DNA of 64,000 nucleotides from Sphingomonas phyllosphaerae FA2 (lineage in GTDB: Bacteria; Pseudomonadota; Alphaproteobacteria; Sphingomonadales; Sphingomonadaceae). A program made the translations under genes and the position numbers. The first letter of the stretch is position 1. Each line of letters starts with the position of its first letter. The DNA is taken from assembly GCF_000427645.1 (NCBI RefSeq), contig NZ_KE386571.1, positions 3,120,895-3,184,894 on the forward strand, in the 5' to 3' direction. The notes beneath the pieces were generated by a model. It ran no database searches. It had not been told where the DNA came from and was given only the letters and a program-made list of their open reading frames with translations. Below, piece after piece: positions 51,813 to 59,954 of the stretch.

Positions 51813-51839
51813 TAAAGGTCCGGCGCGGGCAGCCGTTTG
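51813..51839 (+). promoter_or_regulatory. Sigma-28-type promoter of the flagellin gene
   Basis: TAAAG, then GCCGTTTG with exactly 15 bases between TAAA and GCCG, the spacing of FliA promoters (TAAA-N15-GCCGATAA). About 70 bp upstream of the flagellin ATG. No fliA gene is in the window. Confidence 0.6.
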
Positions 51840-51908
51840 ATGCGGTGACGGCACGGCCACCTGCTCATTCGGGGGCGGCGGGACGGGCCGGTAGATGGAG
51901 ATTTTCCC

Positions 51909-53282
51909 ATGACCGTGATCAACACCAACACCTCGGCAATGCGCGCCACCAACGCTTCGACCGCCGCGAGCAAGGCGCTGTCGACCTCGATGGAGCGTCT
52001 GTCGACCGGCAAGCGCATCAACTCGGCGAAGGACGACGCCGCCGGCCTCGCGATCGCGAACCGCATGGCGAGCCAGACCAAGAGCATGGCGATGGCCGTC
52101 CGCAACGCCAACGACGGCATCAGCCTGGCGCAGACCGCCGAAGGCGCGATGGGCGAAGTCACCAACATGCTGACCCGCATGAAGGAACTGTCGACGCAGT
52201 CGGCCAACGGTACGCTGAAGGACACCGACCGCAGCGCGCTCCAGTCGGAAATGAGCCAGCTGACGCAGGAAATCGCCAACGTCGCCAAGACGACCTCGTT
52301 CAACGGCGTCAACTTGCTCGACGGCAGCTCCGATGCGGTCAAGCTGCAGACCGGCATCAACGCCGATCAGACGATCGATATGAAGCTGACCGACACCCGC
52401 ACCTCCTCGCTGGGCCTGACCGCCTCGGTTAAGGGCGGCGAAGTGGCGGCGGCAGTCTCCGCCGGCGATGTGAAGATTAACGGCGTGGACATCGGCACTG
52501 CGACCAAGGACGCCTCTTCGGTGGCGGCGGCGGTCAACAGCAAGCCGACCACGGGTGTCGTTGCGACCGCAAAGAACACTGTCACTGCAACGCTGGACGC
52601 GACGAAGCTGGTGGTCGGCAACAAAATGACGGTTGGCGGCACCGTCGTCACGATGACGGCGGCCGAGAAGGATGCAACCTCGGTAGCGGCGCGCATCAAC
52701 CAGACGCTCGGTTCGACCAGCCAAATCTCGGCGAGCGCCGATAAGGACGGCAATCTGGTGCTGACCAGCAAGGACGGCAGCAACATCGGCATCACCAACA
52801 CCGATGCGATGATCAGCAGCGCCACGACCCCGACCAACTCGACCCTCATCGCCAGCTCGGCGACGGCTGCCGTGACCGCAATCGGGACGGTTTCGCTGGA
52901 AGATATGTCGGGTGCGGGCATCGACATCACCGGCACCACCCCGGGCAACGGCGGTTTCACGACCGGCAAGACCGCTGGCGTCGTCTCGATCGCAACCCAG
53001 GCCGGTGCCTCGGCGGCGATGGCGGTGATCGATAGCGCGCTCGACAAGGTCTCGGCGGCGCGTGGTACGATGGGTGCGGCGCAGAACCGGCTGGAATCGA
53101 CGGTCAACAACCTGACCACCACCGCGACCAACCTGTCGGACGCCAAGAGCCGTATCGAGGACGCCGACTTCTCGACCGAGACGACCGCGCTCGCCAAGGC
53201 GCAGATCCTCGGTCAGGCCTCGACCGCGATGCTGGCGCAGGCCAACCAGTCGCAGCAGGGCGTGATGAAGCTGCTCGGCTAA
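51909..53282 (+). CDS. fliC: Flagellin
   Basis: 457 residues, filament subunit. Conserved D0/D1 ends: MTVINTNTSAMRATNASTAA at the start, KRINSAKDDAAGLAIANRMA, and at the end SRIEDADFSTETTALAKAQI with NQSQQGVMKLLG. Between about 185 and 300 are two flagellin hook-IN type modules (VKINGVDIGTATKDASSVAA; GNKMTVGGTVVTM...ATSVAARINQ), the surface-exposed variable region. Ribosome site GGAG 9-10 bases before ATG. A sigma-28-like promoter upstream and a strong terminator downstream make it a single-gene unit. No cysteine, as usual for exported flagellins. Confidence 0.97.
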   Translation: MTVINTNTSAMRATNASTAASKALSTSMERLSTGKRINSAKDDAAGLAIANRMASQTKSMAMAVRNANDGISLAQTAEGAMGEVTNMLTRMKELSTQSANGTLKDTDRSALQSEMSQLTQEIANVAKTTSFNGVNLLDGSSDAVKLQTGINADQTIDMKLTDTRTSSLGLTASVKGGEVAAAVSAGDVKINGVDIGTATKDASSVAAAVNSKPTTGVVATAKNTVTATLDATKLVVGNKMTVGGTVVTMTAAEKDATSVAARINQTLGSTSQISASADKDGNLVLTSKDGSNIGITNTDAMISSATTPTNSTLIASSATAAVTAIGTVSLEDMSGAGIDITGTTPGNGGFTTGKTAGVVSIATQAGASAAMAVIDSALDKVSAARGTMGAAQNRLESTVNNLTTTATNLSDAKSRIEDADFSTETTALAKAQILGQASTAMLAQANQSQQGVMKLLG

Positions 53283-53346
53283 GTCCGGCAGCCGACCACC
53301 GGCCTCTTGCCCCCGATCAGAGCGGGGCCGGTGCCGGACAAGAAGA

Positions 53347-53380
53347 CCCCCGTCAGCCGGATGGCTGGCGGGGGTTTTCG
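53347..53380 (+). terminator. Rho-independent terminator of flagellin gene
   Basis: ACCCCCGTCAGCC / GGCTGGCGGGGGT with loop GGAT (13 bp, one G-U pair), followed by TTTTC, 65 bp after the stop. Confidence 0.92.
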
Positions 53381-53404
53381 CTGTTTGCGGGTCCGCGCCG
53401 AACG

Positions 53405-53537
53405 CCGTCGCGCCTGCGCAGGCAGGGGCCTATCGCTGTTTCGTTGGTCGATCAGGCTGACACATTGCGCGTGAGCCGTGTGTCAGATGACGCGCGGCAC
53501 GACGCAGACATGGGCCCCTGCCAGTGCAGGGCGACGG
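53405..53537. repeat. Inverted-repeat element after flagellin terminator
   Basis: The gap 53283-53628 holds no gene. Beyond the terminator, arms of about 25 bp (53405-53430 and 53513-53537; GGCAGGGGCC pairs perfectly with GGCCCCTGCC, outer CCGTCG with CGACGG) enclose about 80 bp containing a second hairpin CTGACACA / TGTGTCAG. It has the look of a small non-autonomous element or a structured RNA. The remaining bases to 53628 show nothing I can name. Confidence 0.55.
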
Positions 53538-53628
53538 CGCGTGGCGCGGATGGCAGCCCCTCTTGCGCGGTCGCCTGCGTTCGTTCGATTCCAGCCGGGC
53601 GGCGTGATGAAATGAGGGCGCGTGATCG

Positions 53629-54000
53629 TTACGCGCGCTTCTTTCGGGATGCCGGCGTCTTCTTGACCGGCGCTCTCCGCCCGGCTGCAACGCCGAGCAT
53701 TGCCCATTCGCGCAATGCCTCGGGATCGTCGTGGCACTCCTCGGGCGCGCGGCGGTAGTTCATCGACGCCACCGTGCCGTCGCGGCGCTCATGCGTGAAG
53801 CGCGCGCAGCCTGCCGCGTCCCATGCCGCGTCGCTGTCGGCATCGCCCTTGAACCACAGGCTGCCGTCGCCGTCGACGATCGCGAAGACCACACCGTCGA
53901 GGTAGAGCGTCACGCCGCCCATCATCCGGCGGTGCGTGACGCTGCCCTCCGCTGTCAGCGCCTCCGCGACCCAGTCGATCAATCCCTGGTCCAGCGCCAC
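53629..54000 (-). CDS. TfoX N-terminal domain protein
   Basis: 123 residues starting at GTG 54000. The TfoX/Sxy N-terminal fold is recognisable: SVTHRRMMGGVTLYLDGVVF, AIVDGDGSLWFKGDADS and ASMNYRRAPEECHDD. A basic tail (APVKKTPASRKKRA) follows. TfoX regulates competence in some gammaproteobacteria; lone N-terminal-domain proteins like this have no firm role. One base separates it from the SMR gene stop. Confidence 0.83.
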   Translation of the reverse strand: MALDQGLIDWVAEALTAEGSVTHRRMMGGVTLYLDGVVFAIVDGDGSLWFKGDADSDAAWDAAGCARFTHERRDGTVASMNYRRAPEECHDDPEALREWAMLGVAAGRRAPVKKTPASRKKRA

Positions 54001-54001
54001 G

Positions 54002-54322
54002 TCAATGCCCCGCGGTCAGCTTCAGCCCGGCGATGCACCCGACTGCGCCGAGGATCAGCAGCAGCCGCACCGGGGTCGCCGCCTCGCCGTAGAAGAAAAT
54101 GCCGGTCAGCACGGTGCCGAGCGCACCGATCCCGGTCCATACCGCATAGGCCGTCCCCATCGGGATGCTGCGCGCCGCGACCTCCAGCAGCAGCATCGAC
54201 ATCGATATCGAGGCGAGGAAGGCGAGCGTCCAGCCGATGTGGCGGAAGCCGTCGGCGTTGCGCAGGCAGGTGGTGAAGCCGACCTCGAACAGCCCGCCGA
54301 CGACCAGCCAGACCCACGCCAT
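54002..54322 (-). CDS. SMR-family multidrug efflux protein (SugE-like)
   Basis: 106 residues, four membrane helices: MAWVWLVVGGLFEVGFTTCL with the essential membrane Glu, GWTLAFLASISMSMLLLEVA, IPMGTAYAVWTGIGALGTVL (family motif) and LLLILGAVGCIAGLKL. Proton-coupled export of quaternary ammonium or guanidinium. The start ATG 54322 overlaps the GNAT stop by one base (TGATG). Confidence 0.93.
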   Translation of the reverse strand: MAWVWLVVGGLFEVGFTTCLRNADGFRHIGWTLAFLASISMSMLLLEVAARSIPMGTAYAVWTGIGALGTVLTGIFFYGEAATPVRLLLILGAVGCIAGLKLTAGH

Positions 54323-54804
54323 CAGCCGCGCCCCGCCAGCGTGCGCAACGCCGCGCCGTCGACGCGCTGCACGGTCCATTCACCTTGCGCGACCGCACCC
54401 TTGGCGCGGTAGAAGTCGATCGCGGGGGTGTTCCAGTCGAGCACCCACCATTCGAAGCGCGCATAGCCGCGATCGACCGCGATGCCGGCCAGCGCCTCGA
54501 GCAACGCCGCGCCGGCGCCCTGTCCGCGCGCTTCGGGCGCGATGTAGAGATCGTCGAGCCAGATGCCGCGCTTGCCGGTCCATGTGGAGAAGGTGAGGTA
54601 GAAGATCGCGAAGCCGACCGCGCGGCCGTCGAGGTCGGCGATCAGCGCCTCGGCGGCGGGGGTCGTGCCGAACAGCGCGTCGTGGAGCATCGGCGCGGTC
54701 GTCTCGACCGCGTCGGGCGCCTTCTCGAACGCGGCGAGATCGCGGACGAAACCGAGCATCGTCGGAACGTCGGCGGGGGCGGCGGGGCGGATCGTGAGCG
54801 TCAT
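54322..54804 (-). CDS. GNAT-family N-acetyltransferase
   Basis: 160 residues: MTLTIRPAAPADVPTMLGFV, FAIFYLTFSTWTGKRGIWLD, then the acetyl-CoA loop IAPEARGQGAGAALLEALAG and WWVLDWNTPAIDFYRAKGA, close to the SSAT/diamine acetyltransferase-like subgroup. Acceptor unknown; polyamines are possible for this subgroup. Starts at ATG 54804 rather than the codon 12 triplets upstream. Confidence 0.88.
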   Translation of the reverse strand: MTLTIRPAAPADVPTMLGFVRDLAAFEKAPDAVETTAPMLHDALFGTTPAAEALIADLDGRAVGFAIFYLTFSTWTGKRGIWLDDLYIAPEARGQGAGAALLEALAGIAVDRGYARFEWWVLDWNTPAIDFYRAKGAVAQGEWTVQRVDGAALRTLAGRG

Positions 54805-54859
54805 CGCCGCGGGTGTAGCGCGTCGTGATGAGCTGCCCAACCTTCGTCCACTGCCTTGC

Positions 54860-54953
54860 CGTCATTCCCGCGCAGGCGGGGATCCAGAACCTCTGACGTT
54901 TCGCTTCTATCGACGGGCCTGCGCGTCTGGATTCCCGCCTGCGCGGGAATGAC
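54860..54953. repeat. Palindromic repeat family B, copy 5
   Basis: CGTCATTCCCGCGCAGGCGG with inverse CCGCCTGCGCGGGAATGACG, about 94 bp, between the co-directional DMT transporter and GNAT genes. Both arms carry the matching change AAG to CAG, keeping the stem. Confidence 0.93.
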
Positions 54954-54963
54954 GGATGAGTCG

Positions 54964-55866
54964 TCAGGCAGCGCCTTCGAGCGCCCCGTGCGACACCGGC
55001 CGCCTTTGTGCCGCGTAGAGGCACGCCGCGACAATCACCCCCGCGCCGGCCAGCGTCGTCGGCGCGACGCGCTCGCCGAAGCACAGCCAGCCGAGCACCG
55101 CGGCATAGACGAACGACGTATATTCGGTGGTCGCCAGAAACCCCGCCTCGGCATGCGCATAGGCCCATCCGAGGAGGAACAGCGACGCGGTTGCGAGCAG
55201 TGCAGCGATCACGATTTTCCACCACATCGCGGACGCGGGCGGCACCGCCAGCCACGGCGCGGCGCAGAGCAGCAGCAGCGCGATGACCGCAGACTGGACG
55301 AAGGCGATCTCGCGCGGGCCCGCCGCCTGGCTCTGGAGCCGCGCGACGATCAAATTCGCGGCGTAGAGGATCGCCGAGGCGAGGATCGCGCCCGCGCCCG
55401 CCAACGCTTCCGGCCCGAGCGCCAGGCGCGTCTGCCCGGCAAGGATCACCGCCACGCCAGCCAGCGCCGCGAAGGATGCCGCGACGACCCGCGCGCCGAC
55501 GCGCTCACCGAGCAACCACGCGCCGAGCAGCAGCGCGAGCAGCGGCGCGATGTAGGTCAGCGCGATCGCCTGCGCCATTGGCACCCGCGCCAGCCCCCAG
55601 AAGAACAGCAAGGCCATCGCGGTGGTCAGCGTGCCGCGCGCCAGATGCAGCCGCAGCGCCCGCGCGCCGATCCGCCGCCCGCCGCCGATGTGCCACGCCG
55701 CGCCGCCGATCGCGGTCGATAGCAGCGTCCGCCACAGCAGCGCATTGTAGACGCCGATCGCCAGCACCAGCGACTTCATGAACGCGTCCATGATCGAGAA
55801 CAGCCCGATCCCGCCTGCCGCGACGGCGAGCGCCAGTGCGGGGGAGAGATGGCGCGAGTTGGTCAA
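54964..55866 (-). CDS. EamA/DMT-family transporter
   Basis: 300 residues, ten hydrophobic segments in two EamA repeats, e.g. MALLFFWGLARVPMAQAIAL, YIAPLLALLLGAWLLGERVG, ATASLFLLGWAYAHAEAGFL and the second-half YTSFVYAAVLGWLCFGERVA. Substrate unknown; not closely like the transporter at 28 kb. Start appears to be TTG 55866, overlapping the PIN toxin stop as TTGA, with no good ATG nearby. Confidence 0.85.
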   Translation of the reverse strand: MTNSRHLSPALALAVAAGGIGLFSIMDAFMKSLVLAIGVYNALLWRTLLSTAIGGAAWHIGGGRRIGARALRLHLARGTLTTAMALLFFWGLARVPMAQAIALTYIAPLLALLLGAWLLGERVGARVVAASFAALAGVAVILAGQTRLALGPEALAGAGAILASAILYAANLIVARLQSQAAGPREIAFVQSAVIALLLLCAAPWLAVPPASAMWWKIVIAALLATASLFLLGWAYAHAEAGFLATTEYTSFVYAAVLGWLCFGERVAPTTLAGAGVIVAACLYAAQRRPVSHGALEGAA

Positions 55867-56243
55867 CGGATCAGGCGGATGTCGACGTCGCCGTCGAACG
55901 CCTGCCAGGCGCGATCGGCGGTCACGACGGTTGCGCGACGGACGATGCCGAGCGCCAGACAGGCACGATCGGCAAAAGACAGTCGCAACGCCTGCGCGCG
56001 GGGGTGAAGCGCGGCACTGACCCGAGCCTGTTCGCTGTCGAAGGAGCCGATCGCCACTTCAAGGCGGCGCAAGCTATCCAGCACCGCCCCCGCGTCTATG
56101 CCACGGCGGACACATTTGTGGAGCACTTCATCGAGATTGACCGCCGAAAGCAGCGCGCCGCGCACGAACGGCAGCGCGACATCACTGCCTGCTTCGTCGA
56201 ACAACAACGCCAGCAGCGCGGATGAATCGAAGACGATCGTCAC
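55863..56243 (-). CDS. vapC: VapC-type PIN-domain toxin
   Basis: 126 residues. PIN-domain acidic residues: MTIVFDSSALLALLFDE (first Asp), AVNLDEVLHK (Glu), SFADRACLALG (Asp) and VVTADRAW (Asp). Such proteins cut RNA, usually tRNA or rRNA, when freed of antitoxin. Starts at GTG 56243, overlapping the antitoxin stop by 4 bp. Confidence 0.9.
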   Translation of the reverse strand: MTIVFDSSALLALLFDEAGSDVALPFVRGALLSAVNLDEVLHKCVRRGIDAGAVLDSLRRLEVAIGSFDSEQARVSAALHPRAQALRLSFADRACLALGIVRRATVVTADRAWQAFDGDVDIRLIR

Positions 56244-56515
56244 GCTGCCGATGCCGCGTCCGCGTCACCTTCTCGGCGCTGTTCCTCTCGGCGACCGGCG
56301 AGCAGATCGTCGACGATACTTCCATGTGCATCACGGAACGGACGGAAGATGTCCTGCACCTCCCGAACGACCTGGGCGTGCGTCCTAAGGACCATTCCGC
56401 CTTGTGCGTCACGGTCGATGACGACCATGTCGCCGTCCTTGATGCTCAACTCGCGGCGCAGGTCGGCAGGAATAACGATCTTGCCGCCCGCGATCACCTT
56501 TGCATGATAGGTCAC
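56240..56515 (-). CDS. vapB: VapB-type antitoxin (SpoVT/AbrB domain)
   Basis: 91 residues: AbrB swapped-hairpin domain at 1-45 (MTYHAKVIAGGKIVIPADLR, RELSIKDGDMVVIDRD) and a C-terminal toxin-binding arm with VREVQDIFRPFRDAHGSIVD. Starts at GTG 56515 with GGAGG before it. Likely represses its own operon through repeats in the promoter. Confidence 0.9.
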   Translation of the reverse strand: MTYHAKVIAGGKIVIPADLRRELSIKDGDMVVIDRDAQGGMVLRTHAQVVREVQDIFRPFRDAHGSIVDDLLAGRREEQRREGDADAASAA

Positions 56516-56527
56516 GTCACGCCCTCC

Positions 56528-56553
56528 AGGACCTGACGTATATCACAGGACCT
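56528..56553. promoter_or_regulatory. Repeated AGGACCT sites before vapBC
   Basis: AGGACCT occurs at 56528-56534 and 56547-56553, 19 bp apart (start to start), between the ispG stop and vapB start, flanking an AT-rich TATATC. Candidate VapBC binding sites. Confidence 0.4.
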
Positions 56554-57685
56554 ATTCCGCCGCCAGTTTCGCCGCCGCGTCCGCTGCCTCGATTTCCACC
56601 GCCTTCGCCTCGACCAGCTTGACGATATGCTCGATCATGTCGGCGTCCTGCACGTGGTGGTCGGTGACGCCCGACAGATAGACCATGTGCTTGCCGTTGC
56701 CGCCGCCGGTGATGCCAATGTCGGTTTCGCGCGCCTCGCCGGGACCGTTGACGACGCAGCCGAGCACCGACAGGCTCATCGGGGTGCGGATGTGCTGGAG
56801 CCGTTCCTCCAGCGCCTGCACGGTGCGGATCACGTCGAAGCCTTGTCGCGCGCAGCTGGGGCAGCTCACCACGCGCACGCCGCGGTTGCGGATGCCGAGC
56901 GCCTTGAGGATCTCGAACCCGACGCGGACTTCCTCCTCCGGCTCGGCCGACAGCGAGACGCGGATCGTGTCGCCGATCCCGAACCACAGGAGCGAACCGA
57001 GCCCGATCGACGACTTCACCGTGCCGCCGATCAGCCCGCCGGCCTCGGTGATGCCGAGGTGAAGCGGGCAGTCGGTCGCCTCGGCGAGCCCCTGATAGGC
57101 GGCGACCGCGAGGAAGACGTCTGACGCCTTCACCGCGACCTTATATTCGTGGAAGTCGTGATCCTGGAGCAGCTTGATATGGTCGAGCGCCGATTCGACC
57201 AGCGCCTCGGGGCACGGCTCGCCGTATTTTTCGAGCAGGTCCTTCTCGAGCGACCCGGCGTTGACGCCGATGCGGATCGCGCAGCCGTTGGCCTTGGCGG
57301 CGCGCACGACCTCGGCGACGCGGTCGGACGAGCCGATGTTGCCGGGGTTGATGCGCAGGCAGGCCGCGCCGGCGTCGGCGGCCTCGAGCGCGCGCTTGTA
57401 GTGGAAATGGATGTCGGCGACGATCGGCACCTTCGCGGCGCGGACGATCTGGCCGAGCGCGGCGGTGGAGGCGACGTCGGGGCAGCTGACGCGAACGATG
57501 TCCGCCCCCGCCTCCTCGCAGCGGCGGATCTGGTCGATCGTCGCGGCGGCATCCTCGGTCGGAGTATTGGTCATCGTCTGCACGGTGACCGGGGCATCCC
57601 CGCCGACGGGGACATTGCCGACCATGATCTGGCGGCTGGGACGACGCGCGATATCGCGCCACGGACGGATCGACATAGACGCCAT
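56552..57685 (-). CDS. ispG: 4-hydroxy-3-methylbut-2-enyl diphosphate synthase
   Basis: Non-mevalonate isoprenoid step converting MEcPP to HMBPP. 377 residues: [69 protein letters not shown], and the iron-sulfur end [15 protein letters not shown] with [20 protein letters not shown], giving the three cysteines of the 4Fe-4S cluster. The single-domain bacterial form. It sits between vapBC and an oppositely oriented acyltransferase. Confidence 0.97.
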   Translation of the reverse strand: MASMSIRPWRDIARRPSRQIMVGNVPVGGDAPVTVQTMTNTPTEDAAATIDQIRRCEEAGADIVRVSCPDVASTAALGQIVRAAKVPIVADIHFHYKRALEAADAGAACLRINPGNIGSSDRVAEVVRAAKANGCAIRIGVNAGSLEKDLLEKYGEPCPEALVESALDHIKLLQDHDFHEYKVAVKASDVFLAVAAYQGLAEATDCPLHLGITEAGGLIGGTVKSSIGLGSLLWFGIGDTIRVSLSAEPEEEVRVGFEILKALGIRNRGVRVVSCPSCARQGFDVIRTVQALEERLQHIRTPMSLSVLGCVVNGPGEARETDIGITGGGNGKHMVYLSGVTDHHVQDADMIEHIVKLVEAKAVEIEAADAAAKLAAE

Positions 57686-57748
57686 ATACGCGTGTGGCGT
57701 GGCAGTTCAAAGTCGCAGCATCCGCCAAGCAATGCTAGGCGACCGCAA

Positions 57749-58915
57749 ATGCAGCGTCATTACGGCCTGGACTGGCTCCGCATCGGGGCGTTCGCGATCC
57801 TGATCCTCTATCACGTCGGCATGGTGTTCGTGCCGTGGGACTTCCATGCGAAGCTGCCGGGCGCGTGGTGGGTGGCAGTGCCGATGATGGCGTCGAACCC
57901 GTGGCGGCTGGCGCTGTTGTTCCTCGTTTCGGGATACGCCAGCCGCGCGCTGATGCTGCGCAACAAGGCGCCGTGGCGGTTCGCGCGGCAGCGCTCGCTC
58001 AGGCTGCTCGTCCCGCTGATCTTTGGCATCGCGGTGATCGTGCCGGTGCAGCCGTGGGTCGAGCTGTCGCAGAAATATGGCTATCCGCACGGGTTCGGGC
58101 ACTTCTGGGTGCACGATTACTTCCGGTTCGCGCAGGTCGGGGCGCTGTTCCTGCCCGCCTGGAACCACCTGTGGTTCGTCGCCTATCTGTGGGTCTATAC
58201 GTTGGTGCTCGCCGCGGGTGCATTGCTGCTGCCGCGGGTGGTGCGGCGCGCGATCCAGGCAGGGTTTGCGTGGATGATGCGCGGGCCGGCGCTGCTGGTG
58301 GTGCCGATCGCGTGGATGGTGCTGGTCAGCTTCTGGCTGTTTCCCGGCGGACGCGAGACGCACGCGCTGGTCGACGACTGGGTCGCGCATTTCAGCTACT
58401 TCCCGTTCTTCCTGTTCGGCTACGCGCTGGCGTGCGCGCCGGAGACGCTGGCGGCGCTGGTCGCGCGGTGGAAGCCGTCGGCGGCGATCGCGCTGGCGGC
58501 CTATGCGGTCGTCGCGGGGATCGAAATCCGGTGGCCGGGCAGCAGCATGCCGTACCCTTGGGGGATCGTCTTCTCGGTGGCGCGATCGGTCGAGGGCTGG
58601 GCGGCGGTCGCGGCGCTGATCGGCTATGCCGACGGGCACTGGAACCGCGACCGCAAGTGGCGGCGGGTGCTGACCGAGGCGGTGTTTCCCTTTTACATCG
58701 TCCACCAGTCGATCATCGTGCTGGTCGCCTTCTGGCTGGCGCCGTTCGCGCTGCCGGGCGGGCTGGCGTTCGCATTGCTGGTCGCGGCGACGCTGGCGGG
58801 GTGCTGGGCCTTCTATCTGGGCGGGCGCGCAATCGGGCCGCTGCGCCCGCTGATCGGGCTGCGGCGGCATGCGTCGCGGCGGACGCATGTCGATCCGCGG
58901 CCGGCGATCGTTTGA
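57749..58915 (+). CDS. Acyltransferase family 3 membrane protein
   Basis: 388 residues with about ten hydrophobic segments; starts MQRHYGLDWLRIGAFAILIL (the catalytic-type YHVGMVF His follows), SGYASRALMLRNKAPWRFAR, WNHLWFVAYLWVYTLVL, FPFFLFGYALACAPETLAAL, VFPFYIVHQSIIVLVAFWL. It belongs with O-acyltransferases such as OpgC that acylate glucans or surface glycans. No sugar-pathway gene nearby gives a substrate. Start from ATG 57749. Confidence 0.87.
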   Translation: MQRHYGLDWLRIGAFAILILYHVGMVFVPWDFHAKLPGAWWVAVPMMASNPWRLALLFLVSGYASRALMLRNKAPWRFARQRSLRLLVPLIFGIAVIVPVQPWVELSQKYGYPHGFGHFWVHDYFRFAQVGALFLPAWNHLWFVAYLWVYTLVLAAGALLLPRVVRRAIQAGFAWMMRGPALLVVPIAWMVLVSFWLFPGGRETHALVDDWVAHFSYFPFFLFGYALACAPETLAALVARWKPSAAIALAAYAVVAGIEIRWPGSSMPYPWGIVFSVARSVEGWAAVAALIGYADGHWNRDRKWRRVLTEAVFPFYIVHQSIIVLVAFWLAPFALPGGLAFALLVAATLAGCWAFYLGGRAIGPLRPLIGLRRHASRRTHVDPRPAIV

Positions 58916-58938
58916 GGTAGCGGTGGCCTGCCTTCTTC

Positions 58939-59020
58939 CGTCATACCGGACTTGATCCGGGATCCCGCTTTTGGGTTCGGCCGGGAAGAAGCGGGGCCCC
59001 GGATCAAGTCCGGGGCGACG
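58939..59020. repeat. Palindromic repeat family D
   Basis: CGTCATACCGGACTTGATCC-GGGATCCC on the left, GGGGCCCCGGATCAAGTCC-GGGGCGACG on the right, 82 bp, between the convergent acyltransferase and motB genes. Confidence 0.88.
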
Positions 59021-59046
59021 AGGGTTTGTGGCGCTCCCCGTGCCTC

Positions 59047-59949
59047 CTACTGCCCGAACGACCCCGCGCGGTAGAGCAAGGTGATCGCGACGCGGCGGTT
59101 GCGGGGGTCCTGCGGGTTGTCGGCGATCATCGGTTCGCGGTCCGCCACGCCCTCAATCCGGTTGAAGCGCGTCTCAGGGATGCCGCCCAGCGCCAACCGG
59201 CGGCGCGTCGCCTCGGCGCGGCCGGACGACAGCATCCAGTTGTTCATCGCGCGCGGATCGCCATACGGCAGGCTGTCGGTATAGCCGCGGATCGAGATCG
59301 GGTTCTGCGTTTCCTTGATCCCCTGCGCGACCAGCCCGATCAGCGCCGAGGCATCGCTGGCCAGCGCAGTCGTGCCCAGCGCGAACATCGAATAATCGGC
59401 GTCGTCGACCAGATCGATGCGCATCCCGTCCGACGTCATCGTGAAGCGGATGTGCTTGGCCAGCTTCGCCAGCTCGCGCTGCGCCATGATCTTCTGCATC
59501 ACCTGCTGGCGCAGCTTGGCGAAGTTCTTGGCGTCTTCCTTGGCGACCGCGCTGCTGCTGCGCAGCGAGCCCTTCTTGCCGAATCCCTTGGCCTCGCCGA
59601 CCGGATCGGTGGTGACCAGCGCCAGCGCGTGTAGATCCGACGTGCCCGCCTTCGGACCGATCTTCTCCTTCGAGGTCAGCGATTCGCCGCCGAACATGCC
59701 GTTGCCGCCGATCCCGACGCGCTTCTTGTCGATCAGCGTCGGCGCGAAATAATCGGCGATGCCCTTGCGTTGCTTCTCGGTCGTCGCGCCGAGCAGCCAC
59801 AGCAGCAGGAAGAACGCCATCATCGCGGTCACGAAATCGGCATAGGCCACCTTCCACGCGCCACCGTGGTGTCCCCCGGCGACCATCGTGATCTTCTTGA
59901 CGATGACGATCTTGGGCGGCTCGTTCTTGCCGTGCGGTGCCTTGGCCAT
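59047..59949 (-). CDS. motB: Flagellar motor stator protein MotB
   Basis: 300 residues. One N-terminal span with the proton-carrying Asp: AYADFVTAMMAFFLLLWLLG. Then a plug/linker and the OmpA-like peptidoglycan-binding domain: ISIRGYTDSLPYGDPRAMNN, WMLSSGRAEATRRRLALGGI, RNRRVAITLLYRAG. Anchors the stator. Five bases after motA. Confidence 0.96.
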   Translation of the reverse strand: MAKAPHGKNEPPKIVIVKKITMVAGGHHGGAWKVAYADFVTAMMAFFLLLWLLGATTEKQRKGIADYFAPTLIDKKRVGIGGNGMFGGESLTSKEKIGPKAGTSDLHALALVTTDPVGEAKGFGKKGSLRSSSAVAKEDAKNFAKLRQQVMQKIMAQRELAKLAKHIRFTMTSDGMRIDLVDDADYSMFALGTTALASDASALIGLVAQGIKETQNPISIRGYTDSLPYGDPRAMNNWMLSSGRAEATRRRLALGGIPETRFNRIEGVADREPMIADNPQDPRNRRVAITLLYRAGSFGQ

Positions 59950-59954
59950 CGGGT

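Noticed and set aside
51850..51870. Possible sigma-54 promoter (GGCACG...TGC) before flagellin
   Set aside because: The GG and GC elements are 11 bases apart rather than 10; the sigma-28 match just upstream is better.
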